Shown piece by piece: positions 42,666 to 51,965 of a DNA stretch of 64,000 nt. Position 1 is the first letter of the stretch. Each line of letters starts with the position of its first letter. The position numbers and the translations under genes are program-made. Below the pieces are notes generated by a model. That model did not search any database. It was not told where the DNA came from and worked only from the letters and a program-made list of their open reading frames with translations. The DNA lies in the NCBI RefSeq assembly GCF_014117215.1, contig NZ_JACGXS010000008.1, positions 62,001 to 126,000 of the forward strand. The letters are read 5' to 3'. This stretch comes from Stenotrophomonas tumulicola. Lineage in GTDB: Bacteria > Pseudomonadota > Gammaproteobacteria > Xanthomonadales > Xanthomonadaceae.

Positions 42666-44737
42666 ACCCGCTGTCGCGTTGGATGATGCTGGCACTCCTG
42701 CTGCTGGTCGGCGGCTGCGCATCGCTGTCCAGCGAGGAGCGCGCGCGCGCGTCCAGTATCGCCGTGCAGGCGCGTTCCACCGTGGTGGATTGTGATCGGG
42801 CTGACCGCTGCGCCCGGGATTCACCGCTGCGCGCACTGGCCGGGCGTGCGTTCAACGAATCGGCACCGGGCCAGCCGCGGCACTACGCCACCATCCTGGA
42901 CGAGGGCGAGGAGGCATTGGTAGCGCGCCTGAACCTGCTGCGCAGTGCTACCCGCAGCATCGACCTGCAGACCTACATCTTCGACACCGACGACAGCGCG
43001 CGGCTGGTGATCGACGAATTGCTGGCTGCCAGCCGTCGCGGCGTGAAGGTACGCCTGCTGATCGACCAGCTTTCGGCGATCTCCGACCTGCAGGTCCTTG
43101 GCGCACTGTCATCGGCCCACCAGAATTTCCAGCTGCGCGTCTACAACCCCACGTTTGGAAAAGCACGGCTCAACTACTTCGATTACGCCGGCAGCGTGTT
43201 GTGCTGTTTCCGCCGCTTCAACCAGCGCATGCACAACAAGCTGCTGGTGATCGACGATGCGATCGGCGTGGTGGGGGGGCGGAACTACCAGGACGACTAT
43301 TACGACTGGGACGCCGAATACAACTTCCGCGATCGCGACGTGCTGGTCGCCGGGCCTGAAGCGCGGACCATGGCCGCCAACTTCGAGGCGTTCTGGAACG
43401 CGCCGCGCAGCGTGCCGGCGGAGCGGTTGAACGATGTCGGCCGCACCCTGCTGGAGGGCGGGGCGCCACGGATGCCGCCAGCCGAGTTCAGGCGCCCCGA
43501 GCGGGTGCAGCGGGTCAGCCAGGAAGCCGACGACACGGCGTTCATCACCCGCAGTTTCGTCGACACCGCGCTGCCGGTCGCCTCGGTCCGTTATGTCGCT
43601 GACCTGCCGCGCAAGCACCGGCGGGAGCGAACCGGCCATCCGCGCGACGGGCAGCATGTCACCGAGCCACAGCTGGACCGGCTGATCAGCGAAGCGCAGT
43701 CCGAAGTGCTCCTGCAGACCCCTTACCTGGTGCTGTCCAAGCCGGCACGCCAGTTGTTCGCCGACCTGCGCAAGCAGCCCGAGCCACCGCGCGTGCTGGT
43801 ATCCACCAACAGCCTGGCGGCCACCGACAACCCCATCGTCTACGCGCTGTCGTACAAGTACAAACGGCGCAACATGCGGGAGCTGGGCTTCAACATCTTC
43901 GAGTTCAAGCCCTTCCCGCTGGACGCACCGGTGGATTACCGCAACCTGCTGCCCGACCCGATCGCCGGTGAGTATCCGGAGGGCCCGCGCGGACTGCTCG
44001 GTGGCAGCGCCGCAGGAAGCAATGCACGCCCTCCCGGCAGCGGCGGCAACAACGCCGGCACCCGTAACAGCGGCGACGGCAACGGCAAGGGCAAGGGCAA
44101 CGAACCGCGCATCAACCCGCGTACCGGCAGCGCTTACCAGAACGCACGCGAGCGACGACGGGCCAATGGCAGCGAGGTCGACCGGGACCTGCTGCGTACC
44201 GAAACCCGCCCGTCCTTCCTGGGCAGCCGGGCGGTCAACAAGCCGCTGCCGGTCACCCGCTCCGGCGCGCGCATGGGCCTGCACGCCAAGTCACTGGTGG
44301 TGGACCGCCGAATTGGCGTGATCGGCACGCACAATTTCGATCCGCGGAGCGAAAACTACAACACCGAAGGCGCGGTGATCATCGATGACCCGGTGTTCGC
44401 CCAGCGTCTTGCCGACAGCATCCTGCGCGACATCCACCCGCAGAATTCCTGGACCGTGGCGCCGCGCGCCAAGCCACCGGTGCTGTCCGGGCTGAACTAC
44501 AGCGTGGGCAAGGCCTCCGAAGCACTGCCGATCCTGGATTTCTGGCCATGGCGGTATGCCACCGACTACGAGTTCCAGCCCGGCCCCGCCTGCCCGGCGC
44601 CGTTGCCGCGGCAGCACCCGGACTTCCTGTCCTGCTATACCGCCGTCGGTGACTTCCCGGAAGTCAACGTCGGGCCGAAGCTGCTGCTGGTACGCATGCT
44701 GACGGCCTTCGGTGCCGGGCTGGTGCCCATCCTCTGA
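42662..44737 (+). CDS. Phospholipase D/cardiolipin synthase-like lipoprotein
   Basis: A 691-residue protein that begins with GTG overlapping the yceI stop. The lipoprotein signal ends VGGCAS. There are two HKD motifs: HNKLLVIDDAIGVVGGRNYQ (about 190) and HAKSLVVDRRIGVIGTHNF (about 540), both followed by the conserved GG/GT-N pattern. A Gly/Asn/Ser-rich insert of about 45 residues lies before the second HKD. It probably transfers or cleaves phospholipid head groups at the envelope. It belongs to the envelope-related rightward set. Confidence 0.88.
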   Translation: MNPLSRWMMLALLLLVGGCASLSSEERARASSIAVQARSTVVDCDRADRCARDSPLRALAGRAFNESAPGQPRHYATILDEGEEALVARLNLLRSATRSIDLQTYIFDTDDSARLVIDELLAASRRGVKVRLLIDQLSAISDLQVLGALSSAHQNFQLRVYNPTFGKARLNYFDYAGSVLCCFRRFNQRMHNKLLVIDDAIGVVGGRNYQDDYYDWDAEYNFRDRDVLVAGPEARTMAANFEAFWNAPRSVPAERLNDVGRTLLEGGAPRMPPAEFRRPERVQRVSQEADDTAFITRSFVDTALPVASVRYVADLPRKHRRERTGHPRDGQHVTEPQLDRLISEAQSEVLLQTPYLVLSKPARQLFADLRKQPEPPRVLVSTNSLAATDNPIVYALSYKYKRRNMRELGFNIFEFKPFPLDAPVDYRNLLPDPIAGEYPEGPRGLLGGSAAGSNARPPGSGGNNAGTRNSGDGNGKGKGNEPRINPRTGSAYQNARERRRANGSEVDRDLLRTETRPSFLGSRAVNKPLPVTRSGARMGLHAKSLVVDRRIGVIGTHNFDPRSENYNTEGAVIIDDPVFAQRLADSILRDIHPQNSWTVAPRAKPPVLSGLNYSVGKASEALPILDFWPWRYATDYEFQPGPACPAPLPRQHPDFLSCYTAVGDFPEVNVGPKLLLVRMLTAFGAGLVPIL

Positions 44738-44750
44738 CCGGAGTTTCCGC

Positions 44751-45185
44751 ATGCCCGCCGTCTTCCGCCAAGCCGTTTCCCTCCAGGCCCTCAACACGCT
44801 GAGCGCCGACACCGTGATCGCGCGGCTGGGCATCGTGTTCACCGCCGTCGGCGAGGACTGGCTGCAGGCCACCATGCCGGTGGATGCACGTACCCACCAG
44901 CCCTACGGCATCCTGCACGGCGGGGCGTCGGTGGTGCTGGCCGAAACCCTCGGCAGCAGCGCGGCCAACCTTTGCGTGGATACGGCAGAGAAGGTCTGCG
45001 TCGGGCTGGAGATCAACGCCAACCATGTCCGTGCCAAGCGTGACGGCCTGGTCACCGGTACCGCGCGCGCGTTGCATGTCGGCCGCAGTACCCAGTTGTG
45101 GGACATCCGCATCGAGGATGAGCAGGGCCGGCTGGTCTGCACATCGCGCCTGACCCTGGCCGTGGTCGCCGCCGGCCACGGTTGA
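44751..45185 (+). CDS. Hotdog-fold thioesterase (PaaI/EntH-like)
   Basis: A 144-residue protein. The hotdog signature HQPYGILHGGASVVLAETLGSSAA includes the catalytic Glu. The C-terminal strand pattern GTARALHVGRSTQLWDIRI is typical of aryl- or acyl-CoA thioesterases. GGAG precedes the ATG at 44751. The natural acyl-CoA is not known. It sits between the PLD gene and plsC in a lipid-related neighbourhood. Confidence 0.9.
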   Translation: MPAVFRQAVSLQALNTLSADTVIARLGIVFTAVGEDWLQATMPVDARTHQPYGILHGGASVVLAETLGSSAANLCVDTAEKVCVGLEINANHVRAKRDGLVTGTARALHVGRSTQLWDIRIEDEQGRLVCTSRLTLAVVAAGHG

Positions 45186-45288
45186 GCGCAGCGCCGGGAA
45201 GCCTGGCGGCTGCCGGATGGCCAACCCGCACAGTGGGTTTGGCCACATCCCGCTGGCAGGCGCTGCGGCGCTCGGGTATCGTTCCCGC

Positions 45289-46080
45289 ATGAATTCCCCC
45301 ACTCCGGCCTCACGTGGCGGCGTGGCGCGTGTGTGCCGTTACCTGTACCGCGTACCGCTGCTGCTTGTCCACCTGCTTGTATTCCTGCCGCTGATCCTGA
45401 TCGGCATGCTGCCGCCGTGGGGAGAGCTGCGCGTCGGCCAGGATCCGCTGGCCTACAAGGTGGTCAACTGGTGGTCGGCAGGACTGATGTGGATCTTCGG
45501 CTTCCGCCTGGTGCGGATCGGCCAGCCCCTGCGCGGGGCGGTGCTGTTCGTGGCCAACCATGTCAGCTGGGTCGATATCTGCGTGCTGCACAGCCAGCGC
45601 ATGATGGGCTTCGTCGCCAAGCGGGAAATCGCCGGCTGGCCGGTGGTCGGCTGGTTGGCCGGGCGTGGGCAGACCATCTTCCACCAGCGTGGCAGCACCG
45701 AATCGCTGGATGGGGTGATGCAGCAGATGGTGGTGCGCCTGCGCGAGGGAAAGGGCGTGGGCGTATTCCCTGAAGGACGCACCCGTGGTGGCCACGAAGT
45801 AGGGCCATTCCACGCACGCATCTTCCAGGCCGCGGTGGAAACCGGAGTGCCGGTGCAGCCGGTGGCCCTGCGCTATGGCACCGGTGGCGATGCGCAGACC
45901 CTGGTGGCGTTCGGGCCACGCGAGAGCTTCTTCGCCAATTTCCTGCGCCTGCTCGGTGAGCCGGCGCGTCGCGCCGAGGTGCACTTCCTCGCGCCCATCG
46001 GCAGCCAGGACCTGGAAGGGCGCCGCCGCATCGCCGAGACGTCGCGTGCGCGCATCCTGGCGGCGATGGCAGGGGCCTGA
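45289..46080 (+). CDS. plsC: 1-acyl-sn-glycerol-3-phosphate acyltransferase
   Basis: A 263-residue inner-membrane protein with two N-terminal membrane segments (about 16-37 and 55-68). The acyltransferase motifs NHVSWVD (about 88-94, HX4D), FPEGRTRGG (about 160) and the VPVQPVALRY block are present. It makes phosphatidate from lysophosphatidate. The ATG at 45289 gives the conserved length. An earlier in-frame ATG is less likely. It lies 7 bases before the YheT-type gene. Confidence 0.9.
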   Translation: MNSPTPASRGGVARVCRYLYRVPLLLVHLLVFLPLILIGMLPPWGELRVGQDPLAYKVVNWWSAGLMWIFGFRLVRIGQPLRGAVLFVANHVSWVDICVLHSQRMMGFVAKREIAGWPVVGWLAGRGQTIFHQRGSTESLDGVMQQMVVRLREGKGVGVFPEGRTRGGHEVGPFHARIFQAAVETGVPVQPVALRYGTGGDAQTLVAFGPRESFFANFLRLLGEPARRAEVHFLAPIGSQDLEGRRRIAETSRARILAAMAGA

Positions 46081-46087
46081 GCCGACG

Positions 46088-47131
46088 GTGTCCGCCAACG
46101 CGCCCGTGCTGTCGTACGATCCGGTTGCCCCGGCGCTGCTGACGGCGGCCGACTACCAGCCGCCGCGCTGGCTGCGCAACGCGCACCTGCAATCCATGCT
46201 CAGTTCCAGCAAGCTGCGGCTACGCCGTGGCCAGGCACTGCTTGCCGCCACCCAGGCCGTGCACCGTGAGCTGATCGTCGATGGCGGCGACGGCGTGCGC
46301 CTGCAGGCCTGGCACAGCGCGGTCGAGCATCGCCCGGCCAGGGGCATGGCGCTGCTGCTGCATGGATGGGAGGGCAGTGCGGAATCCAGCTACATGCGCA
46401 TGACCGCCGCACGCATGCTGGGACAGGGCTTCGACGTGGTGCGGCTCAACTTCCGTGACCACGGCAACACACACCACCTCAACCCGGGCATCTTCCACTC
46501 CAACCGCATCGAGGAAGTGGTGCATGCCGCCGGTGACATCGCCAGCCGCTGGCCGCACCTGCCGCTGGTGGCGGCCGGGTACTCGCTGGGCGGGAACTTC
46601 GTGTTGCGGCTTGCGTTGCACGCGCCTTCGGCCGGGGTTCCGCTGCAGCGCGTGGCATCGGTATGCCCGGTGCTGGACCCCGCGCTGACCATGGACAGCA
46701 TCGAGAAGGGCCCGGCGATGTACGACTGGTACTTCCGCCGCAAGTGGGCCGGGTCGTTGCGCCGCAAGCGGGCGTTGTACCCGGACCTGAGCGACTGGGA
46801 CGAACGCGTGCTGCGGCTGGACATCCGCGCATTGACCGCATGGCTGGTGGAGCACCACACCGAATACGGCTCGCTGCAGGCGTACTTCGATGGCTATTCC
46901 ATCGCCGGCGAGCGCCTCGCCACGCTGCAGGTGCCGGCCGACATCCTGATGGCCAAGGATGATCCGGTGATTCCCTTCGTCAGCTTCAACGACTGGCAAC
47001 TGCCATTGTCCGCACGCCTGCAGACCGCCGAGTGGGGCGGGCACTGCGGGTTCCTGGAGAACTGGCGCGGCGACGGCTTCTCCGAATGCTGGGTGGCCCA
47101 GCACCTGGCGCAGGCTGCCTTGCCCGGCTGA
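46088..47131 (+). CDS. YheT-family alpha/beta hydrolase
   Basis: A 347-residue protein: LLHGWEGS (oxyanion region), RLNFRDHGNTHHLNPG, and nucleophile elbow GYSLGGN. The family's DDPVIP segment and final HCGF histidine are visible. YheT/ABHD-type hydrolases act on acyl esters. The start is probably GTG at 46088, 7 bases after plsC, since no ATG gives the conserved N-terminus (YQPPRWLRNAHLQSM). Confidence 0.87.
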   Translation: MSANAPVLSYDPVAPALLTAADYQPPRWLRNAHLQSMLSSSKLRLRRGQALLAATQAVHRELIVDGGDGVRLQAWHSAVEHRPARGMALLLHGWEGSAESSYMRMTAARMLGQGFDVVRLNFRDHGNTHHLNPGIFHSNRIEEVVHAAGDIASRWPHLPLVAAGYSLGGNFVLRLALHAPSAGVPLQRVASVCPVLDPALTMDSIEKGPAMYDWYFRRKWAGSLRRKRALYPDLSDWDERVLRLDIRALTAWLVEHHTEYGSLQAYFDGYSIAGERLATLQVPADILMAKDDPVIPFVSFNDWQLPLSARLQTAEWGGHCGFLENWRGDGFSECWVAQHLAQAALPG

Positions 47132-47201
47132 GCTGGCGGCACGGCCCTGCACGATCCGTACGGGTCGTTACAATGCGGGTTTGACCTCAAGCCGGACCGC
47201 C

Positions 47202-49283
47202 ATGCAAGACCAGATCCTCCAAGCCCTGCGTCGCAAAGATGTCGACCAGGCCGTGCAGCTGGCCAGTGAATGGACCGTGGCCGAACCGCAACTGGCCCAG
47301 GCCCATCGATGGCACGCGTTGGCGCAACAGCAGCAGGGCCAGCTGTCGGCCGCGTCGGAGAGCCTGCGGCGGGCGCTGGAGCTGGCCCCGGACGACGCCG
47401 AGCTGCACCTGCAGAATGCCGGGCTGATGCTGGCGCTGCGCCAGTTCGACCAGGCCGGCACCGCGCTGGAACGCACCACCGGGCTCAACCCGAACGAACT
47501 GTCGGCCTACCTGATGCAGGCACACCTGGCGCTGGCCCGCAATGAGGTGGACGAGGCCGACAGGCAGGTTCGCCTTGCCGCACGCATCGATGCCGAGAGC
47601 CCTGAAGTCGCCGCGCTGGAGGGCATGGTCGCGCTGCGCCGGGGTGCCCTGGACGAGGCGCTGGCCAAGCTGTCGACGGCCGCGAGTGCGCTGCCGGACG
47701 ATCCACGCATCCTGTATGCGCTGGGCTTCGCCTACCAGGGCAAGGACATGCTGGCCTTCGCCGAACAGGCGTTCCGCCGCGTGCTGGAACTCAACCCAGG
47801 GATGACGTCCCTGCACGGCCTGCTGGTGCAGCTGGCGCTGCGCCAGGACAACACCGAAGCGGCGGCGGAGATCGTCGGCCAAGCGCTCGCCCAGCCCGGC
47901 CAGGACAGCATTGCCATGCGCCGTTTTGCCGCGCAGCTTGCCTTGCAGTCGGGGCAGCCGTTGCAGGCGCTCGAGCACCTGCGCCCGCAGCTGGCGGACA
48001 ACGCCGGCGACCCGAAGCTGCTGCAGTTGCTGCTGGCGGCCTGGCAGCGCCTGGGCCGCGATGAAGAAGCCCGTACGGAGCTGGACGCGGTGATTGCCCA
48101 GCATGACCAGCTGCACAACCTGTGGCTGGCGCGCCTGGCGGTGGAGGGCGTGGGCAGCGAAGGTGCGGTGGCCGTGGGCGAGCGCTGGCTTGCCGCCATG
48201 CCCGCGCACCTGCCCGCGCTGGAAACGCGCATGCGCCTGCATGACATGAATGGCGAACGCGATGCCGCCGAAGCCATGGCCGAACGCATCGTGGCGCTGG
48301 AACCGGGACGCATCAGTGGCGAAACACGCCTGGTCGATGGCCTGGTCACGCGTGATCCGGCCGCCGCCGCCGCCCGCGTGCAGGCGTTGATCGACGTCGC
48401 CGAGGGCCAGGCAAAGCAGGACCTGCGTACCTGGCTGGGTGAGGTGCATGACCGCGCCGGCCAGCGGCGCGAGGCACTGCGTACCTGGCTGGAACTGCAT
48501 GCCGACAACGTGGCCAACCGCCTGCCGCTGCCGCCACAGGCGAAGTCGCCGGCCAGCTGGCCGGCACTGGGCGAGCTGCCTGCAGCGGAACCGGGCAAGC
48601 CGGTGGCAGCGCCGATGTTCGTATGGGGCGCGCCGGGCTCGCACGTGGAGCGCGTGGTCACCACCCTGATGGGTGCAACCCCGGTGGTGCGCACGGACCG
48701 CTTCGCGTCCAGTCCGCCGCACGATGCCTTCCAGAACTACCACACGCTGCAGGACCTGGCGTCGGGCACGCTGGCCCCGGAAGCACTGGTGGAGCGCTGG
48801 CGTGAGCAGCTGCGCGTGCGTGGGTTGGCCAACGACACGGTGATCGACTGGCTGCTGTGGTGGGACAACGCCCTGTTGTGGGCCCTGCGGCCGCAACTTC
48901 CGCATGGCCGTCTGCTGGCCGTGCTGCGCGATCCGCGCGACATGCTGCTGGACTGGATTGCCTATGCGGACCCTGCACCGTTCGCGGTCAACTCCGTGGC
49001 AGAAGCATCGGAGTGGCTGGTGCGCGCGCTCTCGCAGCTGGCGACCCTGCACGAACAGGACCTCTACCCGCACATGTTCCTGCGCATCGACAGCGTCGGC
49101 AACAATCCACAGGCGATGGCAGACCTGCTGCAGGAAACGTTCGGCGTGCGCATGCCGCCCGCGCAACGCATCGGCACGCCGCGTTTCCCGCCCGGCCACT
49201 GGCGCCATTACCGTGAAGTGATGGCAAGCGCATTCGAACAGCTGACGCCGGTGGCGGTGCGCCTCGGCTACCCGGAAGAGTGA
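47202..49283 (+). CDS. TPR protein with C-terminal sulfotransferase-like domain
   Basis: A 693-residue protein. Residues 1-430 are a long run of TPR-type helices. Residues about 478-690 follow the layout of TPR-sulfotransferases. Where a PAPS-binding loop (PRSGTT) is expected the sequence has GAPGSHVERV, so 5'-phosphosulfate binding is doubtful. The later LRDPRDMLLDW keeps the look of the 3'-phosphate site. Start: ATG 47202. An in-frame TTG at 47181 is less likely. It may have kept the fold for another role. Confidence 0.75.
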   Translation: MQDQILQALRRKDVDQAVQLASEWTVAEPQLAQAHRWHALAQQQQGQLSAASESLRRALELAPDDAELHLQNAGLMLALRQFDQAGTALERTTGLNPNELSAYLMQAHLALARNEVDEADRQVRLAARIDAESPEVAALEGMVALRRGALDEALAKLSTAASALPDDPRILYALGFAYQGKDMLAFAEQAFRRVLELNPGMTSLHGLLVQLALRQDNTEAAAEIVGQALAQPGQDSIAMRRFAAQLALQSGQPLQALEHLRPQLADNAGDPKLLQLLLAAWQRLGRDEEARTELDAVIAQHDQLHNLWLARLAVEGVGSEGAVAVGERWLAAMPAHLPALETRMRLHDMNGERDAAEAMAERIVALEPGRISGETRLVDGLVTRDPAAAAARVQALIDVAEGQAKQDLRTWLGEVHDRAGQRREALRTWLELHADNVANRLPLPPQAKSPASWPALGELPAAEPGKPVAAPMFVWGAPGSHVERVVTTLMGATPVVRTDRFASSPPHDAFQNYHTLQDLASGTLAPEALVERWREQLRVRGLANDTVIDWLLWWDNALLWALRPQLPHGRLLAVLRDPRDMLLDWIAYADPAPFAVNSVAEASEWLVRALSQLATLHEQDLYPHMFLRIDSVGNNPQAMADLLQETFGVRMPPAQRIGTPRFPPGHWRHYREVMASAFEQLTPVAVRLGYPEE

Positions 49284-49294
49284 GGAGACAGGGC

Positions 49295-49903
49295 ATGCAA
49301 CTGACCAGTGACAGCCTGCGCAACGGTGCGCCGATCGACCGCGAATTCGCGGCCGGCGACGCACGGGGTTTCGCACCCGACCGCAACCCGCACCTGGCGT
49401 GGAGTGGCGTGCCCGAGGGCACCCGGTCCTTTGCCCTGGTCTGCGTGGATCCGGACGTACCGACCGTGCCGGAGACAGTCGGCCGCACCGACATGACCAT
49501 CCCGCGCGACCAGCCGCGTTGTGATTTCGTGCATTGGGTGATGGTCGGCATCCCGGCCGAAGTGCGCGAACTGGCGGCCGGCAGCTGCAGCGATGGTTTC
49601 GTCGCGCGCGGCAAGGCCACGCCGCAGGGTCCGGCTGGCAGCCGGCAGGGGCTGAATGATTTCACCGGCTGGTTCGCCGGCAACCCGGACATGTCCGGCC
49701 AGTACCTGGGCTATGACGGCCCGTACCCGCCGTTCAACGACGAACGCGTGCATCGTTATTTCTTCCGCGTGTTCGCGCTGGACGTGGCACGGCTGGTGCT
49801 GCCGGAACCGTTCACCGCAGCCGACATGCACCGCGCCATGCAGGGCCACATCCTCGCCGAAGCGGCGCTGCACGGCACCTATACGCTCAATCCCGCGCTG
49901 TAA
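49295..49903 (+). CDS. YbhB/YbcL-type PEBP (Raf-kinase-inhibitor-like) protein
   Basis: A 202-residue protein with PEBP motifs: NPHLAWSGVPEGTRSFALVCVDPD, DFVHWVMVGIP and GYDGPYPPFNDERVHRYFFRVFAL. Bacterial members bind phosphorylated ligands. No signal peptide. GAGGAG lies 6 bases before the ATG. It follows the TPR gene by 11 bases and precedes a cluster of REP palindromes. Confidence 0.9.
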   Translation: MQLTSDSLRNGAPIDREFAAGDARGFAPDRNPHLAWSGVPEGTRSFALVCVDPDVPTVPETVGRTDMTIPRDQPRCDFVHWVMVGIPAEVRELAAGSCSDGFVARGKATPQGPAGSRQGLNDFTGWFAGNPDMSGQYLGYDGPYPPFNDERVHRYFFRVFALDVARLVLPEPFTAADMHRAMQGHILAEAALHGTYTLNPAL

Positions 49904-49908
49904 TCCCC

Positions 49909-50054
49909 GGTAGAGCGGGTCCATGACCCGCTGCTCTTCATGGGTACCAGAAGCAGCGGGTCACGGACCCGCTCTACCGGAGATTACGAAGCAGCGGGTC
50001 ATGGACCCGCTCTACCGGGGATTACGAAGCAGCGGGTCATGGACCCGCTCTATC
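49909..50054. repeat. Cluster of four REP-type palindromes
   Basis: Four copies of an agcgggtc-atg-gacccgct palindrome with tctacc tails (49909-49934, about 49952-49978, 49991-50016, 50029-50054). The last two share a 38-bp period including the spacer gattacgaa. The first is in opposite orientation. It lies between the convergent PEBP and META/DUF4377 genes. Confidence 0.85.
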
Positions 50055-50055
50055 G

Positions 50056-50874
50056 CTACTCGGTGGCGGACTCCACCACCATGTCCAGCACATACGCCTG
50101 CGACGACGCATCCGCCGGCGGATTGGCCAGCGTGAAGCGCTTCACCCGCAGCACGTTGCGCACGCCATCTTCGTGGGTGTAGCCCTCGATGCTTTCGTAG
50201 AAATTCTCGAACGCACCCGGCTCGCCCTGCTTCAGGCCGTTGTCGTCGTACTTCACTTCACGCACCTGCAGGCACTGCTTGTCCTTGATCAACGGGTGCG
50301 GGCAAGGCCTGGTCTGCGCGGCCACTTCCAGGAACACCCTTTCGCCCGGGCCGCCGAAGCGGGTCTCGGCGGTGGGCTCCGGCGCGAACACCAGCACATC
50401 GCCCTTCAGCGTGCGCAGGACCAGCTCGCCGCTGTCGGCCAGTTCGGCATTCATGCTGGCCTGGAGGCGACTGGCTACCGCGTCATCCAGCGCCATCACG
50501 GCCGCATCGGTGCAGGCCATCTGGGTGGAGGTCATCGGCGAAAGGGTCAGCACGCCCTCGACCAGCGTGTAGCTGCCGCCAAGGCGATTGCAGGTATTGG
50601 ACACCGACAGCCGCCCATCGCTGAAATCCAGCGTCACCGGCTTGTCGGCGCGCGCGAACAACGCATCGATGCGCTTGCCGTCGCCAGCGGTGGCCTCGCG
50701 CAGCAGCCAGTGCTGGCCTTGCAGCCGCTGTGCGTCCAGGTGCGAAACGGCCTTCTGGGTGGCGGCGGCGGCCGGTGCAGGGGCCAGGTCGTCGCCGCTG
50801 CCGGCTGGTGCCGGGTTCTGGCTGCAGGCGGCCAACAGGGCCAGCGGGAGGGACAGCATCAGCATGCGCTTCAT
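50056..50874 (-). CDS. META and DUF4377 domain lipoprotein
   Basis: A 272-residue protein: lipobox LLAACS, an Ala/Pro linker, a META (HslJ-like) domain with LQGQHWLLREA, SVSNTCNRLGGSY and LSPMTSTQMAC, then a DUF4377 domain (EVAAQTRPCPHPLIKDKQCLQVREVKYD, ending VKRFTLANPPADAS). META domains occur in heat-shock and resistance-related lipoproteins. Probably an envelope stress protein. A single gene, divergent from nothing obvious. Its stop lies just beyond the REP cluster. Confidence 0.88.
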   Translation of the reverse strand: MKRMLMLSLPLALLAACSQNPAPAGSGDDLAPAPAAAATQKAVSHLDAQRLQGQHWLLREATAGDGKRIDALFARADKPVTLDFSDGRLSVSNTCNRLGGSYTLVEGVLTLSPMTSTQMACTDAAVMALDDAVASRLQASMNAELADSGELVLRTLKGDVLVFAPEPTAETRFGGPGERVFLEVAAQTRPCPHPLIKDKQCLQVREVKYDDNGLKQGEPGAFENFYESIEGYTHEDGVRNVLRVKRFTLANPPADASSQAYVLDMVVESATE

Positions 50875-50947
50875 GGAAATCTCCTTGGATGACCTGGTGG
50901 TTCAACGGGTGCGCGCGGCCATCGGGGTTGCGCGCACCCGCCTTCGT

Positions 50948-51742
50948 TCAGTTGCCGGCCGGCAACCACAGCAGCAGCGCCGCGCCCAGCACGATGCGGT
51001 ACACGGCGAACGCGGTGAACTTGTGCGACTTGATATAGCCCAGCAGCCACTTCACTACGACGAAGCCGGTGATGACCGCGGCAACGAAGGCCACGCTGAC
51101 GTCGGTCCAGTTCTCGCTGGCCAGCTTGCCTTCCTTTGCCAGTTCCAGGAAGGCGTAGGCACTGGCGGCGAACATGGTCGGAATGCCGACCAGGAACACG
51201 AACTCGGTGGCCGCCGCGCGGCGGCTCAACCCCAGCAGCATGGCCAGGAAGATCGCCGAGGCCGAGCGCGAGGTGCCCGGGAAGATGCCCGCGACGACCT
51301 GCGCGATGCCCACGCCGATCGCCACCGTCCAGGTGATCTGGTCGCGGTCGGGAAGGCGCGAGGTATAGGCCTCCACCAGCAGCATCCAGATGCCGCCGAT
51401 GATCAGTGCCCACGCTACCGGGCTCACCGTTTCCGGCAGTTCCCAACCGGCCAGGCGCACCGGCAGGCCGACCACGGCGGTGACCAGGAAGGCGGCGCCG
51501 AGCTTGAACACATAGTCGCGGTTCTCGTGCTGGTGCAGGCCGGTTGCCAGCGTCCACAAGCGCTGGCGGAACACCAGCGTGATGGCCAGGATCGCGCCGG
51601 CCTGGATGATGATGTTGAAGAAATCAGAGCGTGCGCCCAGCCAGTGCTGGGCGATCAGCAGGTGCCCGGTGCTGGAGATGGGCAGGAATTCGGTAAGGCC
51701 TTCAAGGATGCCCAGCAGCAGGGCGGAGAGCAGATCGGACAT
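50948..51742 (-). CDS. uppP: Undecaprenyl-diphosphate phosphatase
   Basis: A 264-residue, multi-pass inner-membrane protein with BacA/UppP motifs: EGLTEFLPISSTGHL (about 13-27) and FPGTSRSASA (about 152-161). It recycles the undecaprenyl carrier lipid used in cell-wall synthesis and contributes to bacitracin tolerance. The ATG at 51742 gives the conserved start MSDLLSALLLGILEGLTEF. The upstream region toward glnA is shared and contains the NtrC boxes. Confidence 0.95.
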   Translation of the reverse strand: MSDLLSALLLGILEGLTEFLPISSTGHLLIAQHWLGARSDFFNIIIQAGAILAITLVFRQRLWTLATGLHQHENRDYVFKLGAAFLVTAVVGLPVRLAGWELPETVSPVAWALIIGGIWMLLVEAYTSRLPDRDQITWTVAIGVGIAQVVAGIFPGTSRSASAIFLAMLLGLSRRAAATEFVFLVGIPTMFAASAYAFLELAKEGKLASENWTDVSVAFVAAVITGFVVVKWLLGYIKSHKFTAFAVYRIVLGAALLLWLPAGN

Positions 51743-51799
51743 GGGGGAAAGTTGTTTGGGTGGCAACGGGGTAGCGGCAGAGCATAGACCATCAGCGGG

Positions 51800-51870
51800 T
51801 GCACCAAAGCAGTGCGGCTACCGTCGAGTGCACCATCCTGGTGCGCCCTGGCATGCACCGTTCAGGCGCA
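51800..51870 (+). promoter_or_regulatory. Three NtrC-type binding sites upstream of glnA
   Basis: TGCACC-N5-GGTGCA-like sites: 51800-51816 (TGCACCAAAGCAGTGCG), 51829-51845 (TGCACCATCCTGGTGCG, best) and 51854-51870 (TGCACCGTTCAGGCGCA). The centres are 29 and 25 bases apart, and the best is about 80 bases upstream of the sigma-54 -24 element. This is the usual enhancer layout for NtrC. Confidence 0.75.
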
Positions 51871-51907
51871 CGCTCATGCAAATCAATGACTTGTGACGGT
51901 GAAAAAG

Positions 51908-51924
51908 TTGGCACGGGGATTGCT
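51908..51924 (+). promoter_or_regulatory. Sigma-54 promoter of glnA
   Basis: TTGGCACGGGGATTGCT matches the -24/-12 consensus (TGGCAC-N5-TTGCT) exactly, with GG and GC 12 bases apart. Transcription should start near 51935, 31 bases before the glnA ATG. Confidence 0.9.
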
Positions 51925-51965
51925 CATGTATCTGCAGGCATTCATCCCATCCGAGGTTGCACCCG

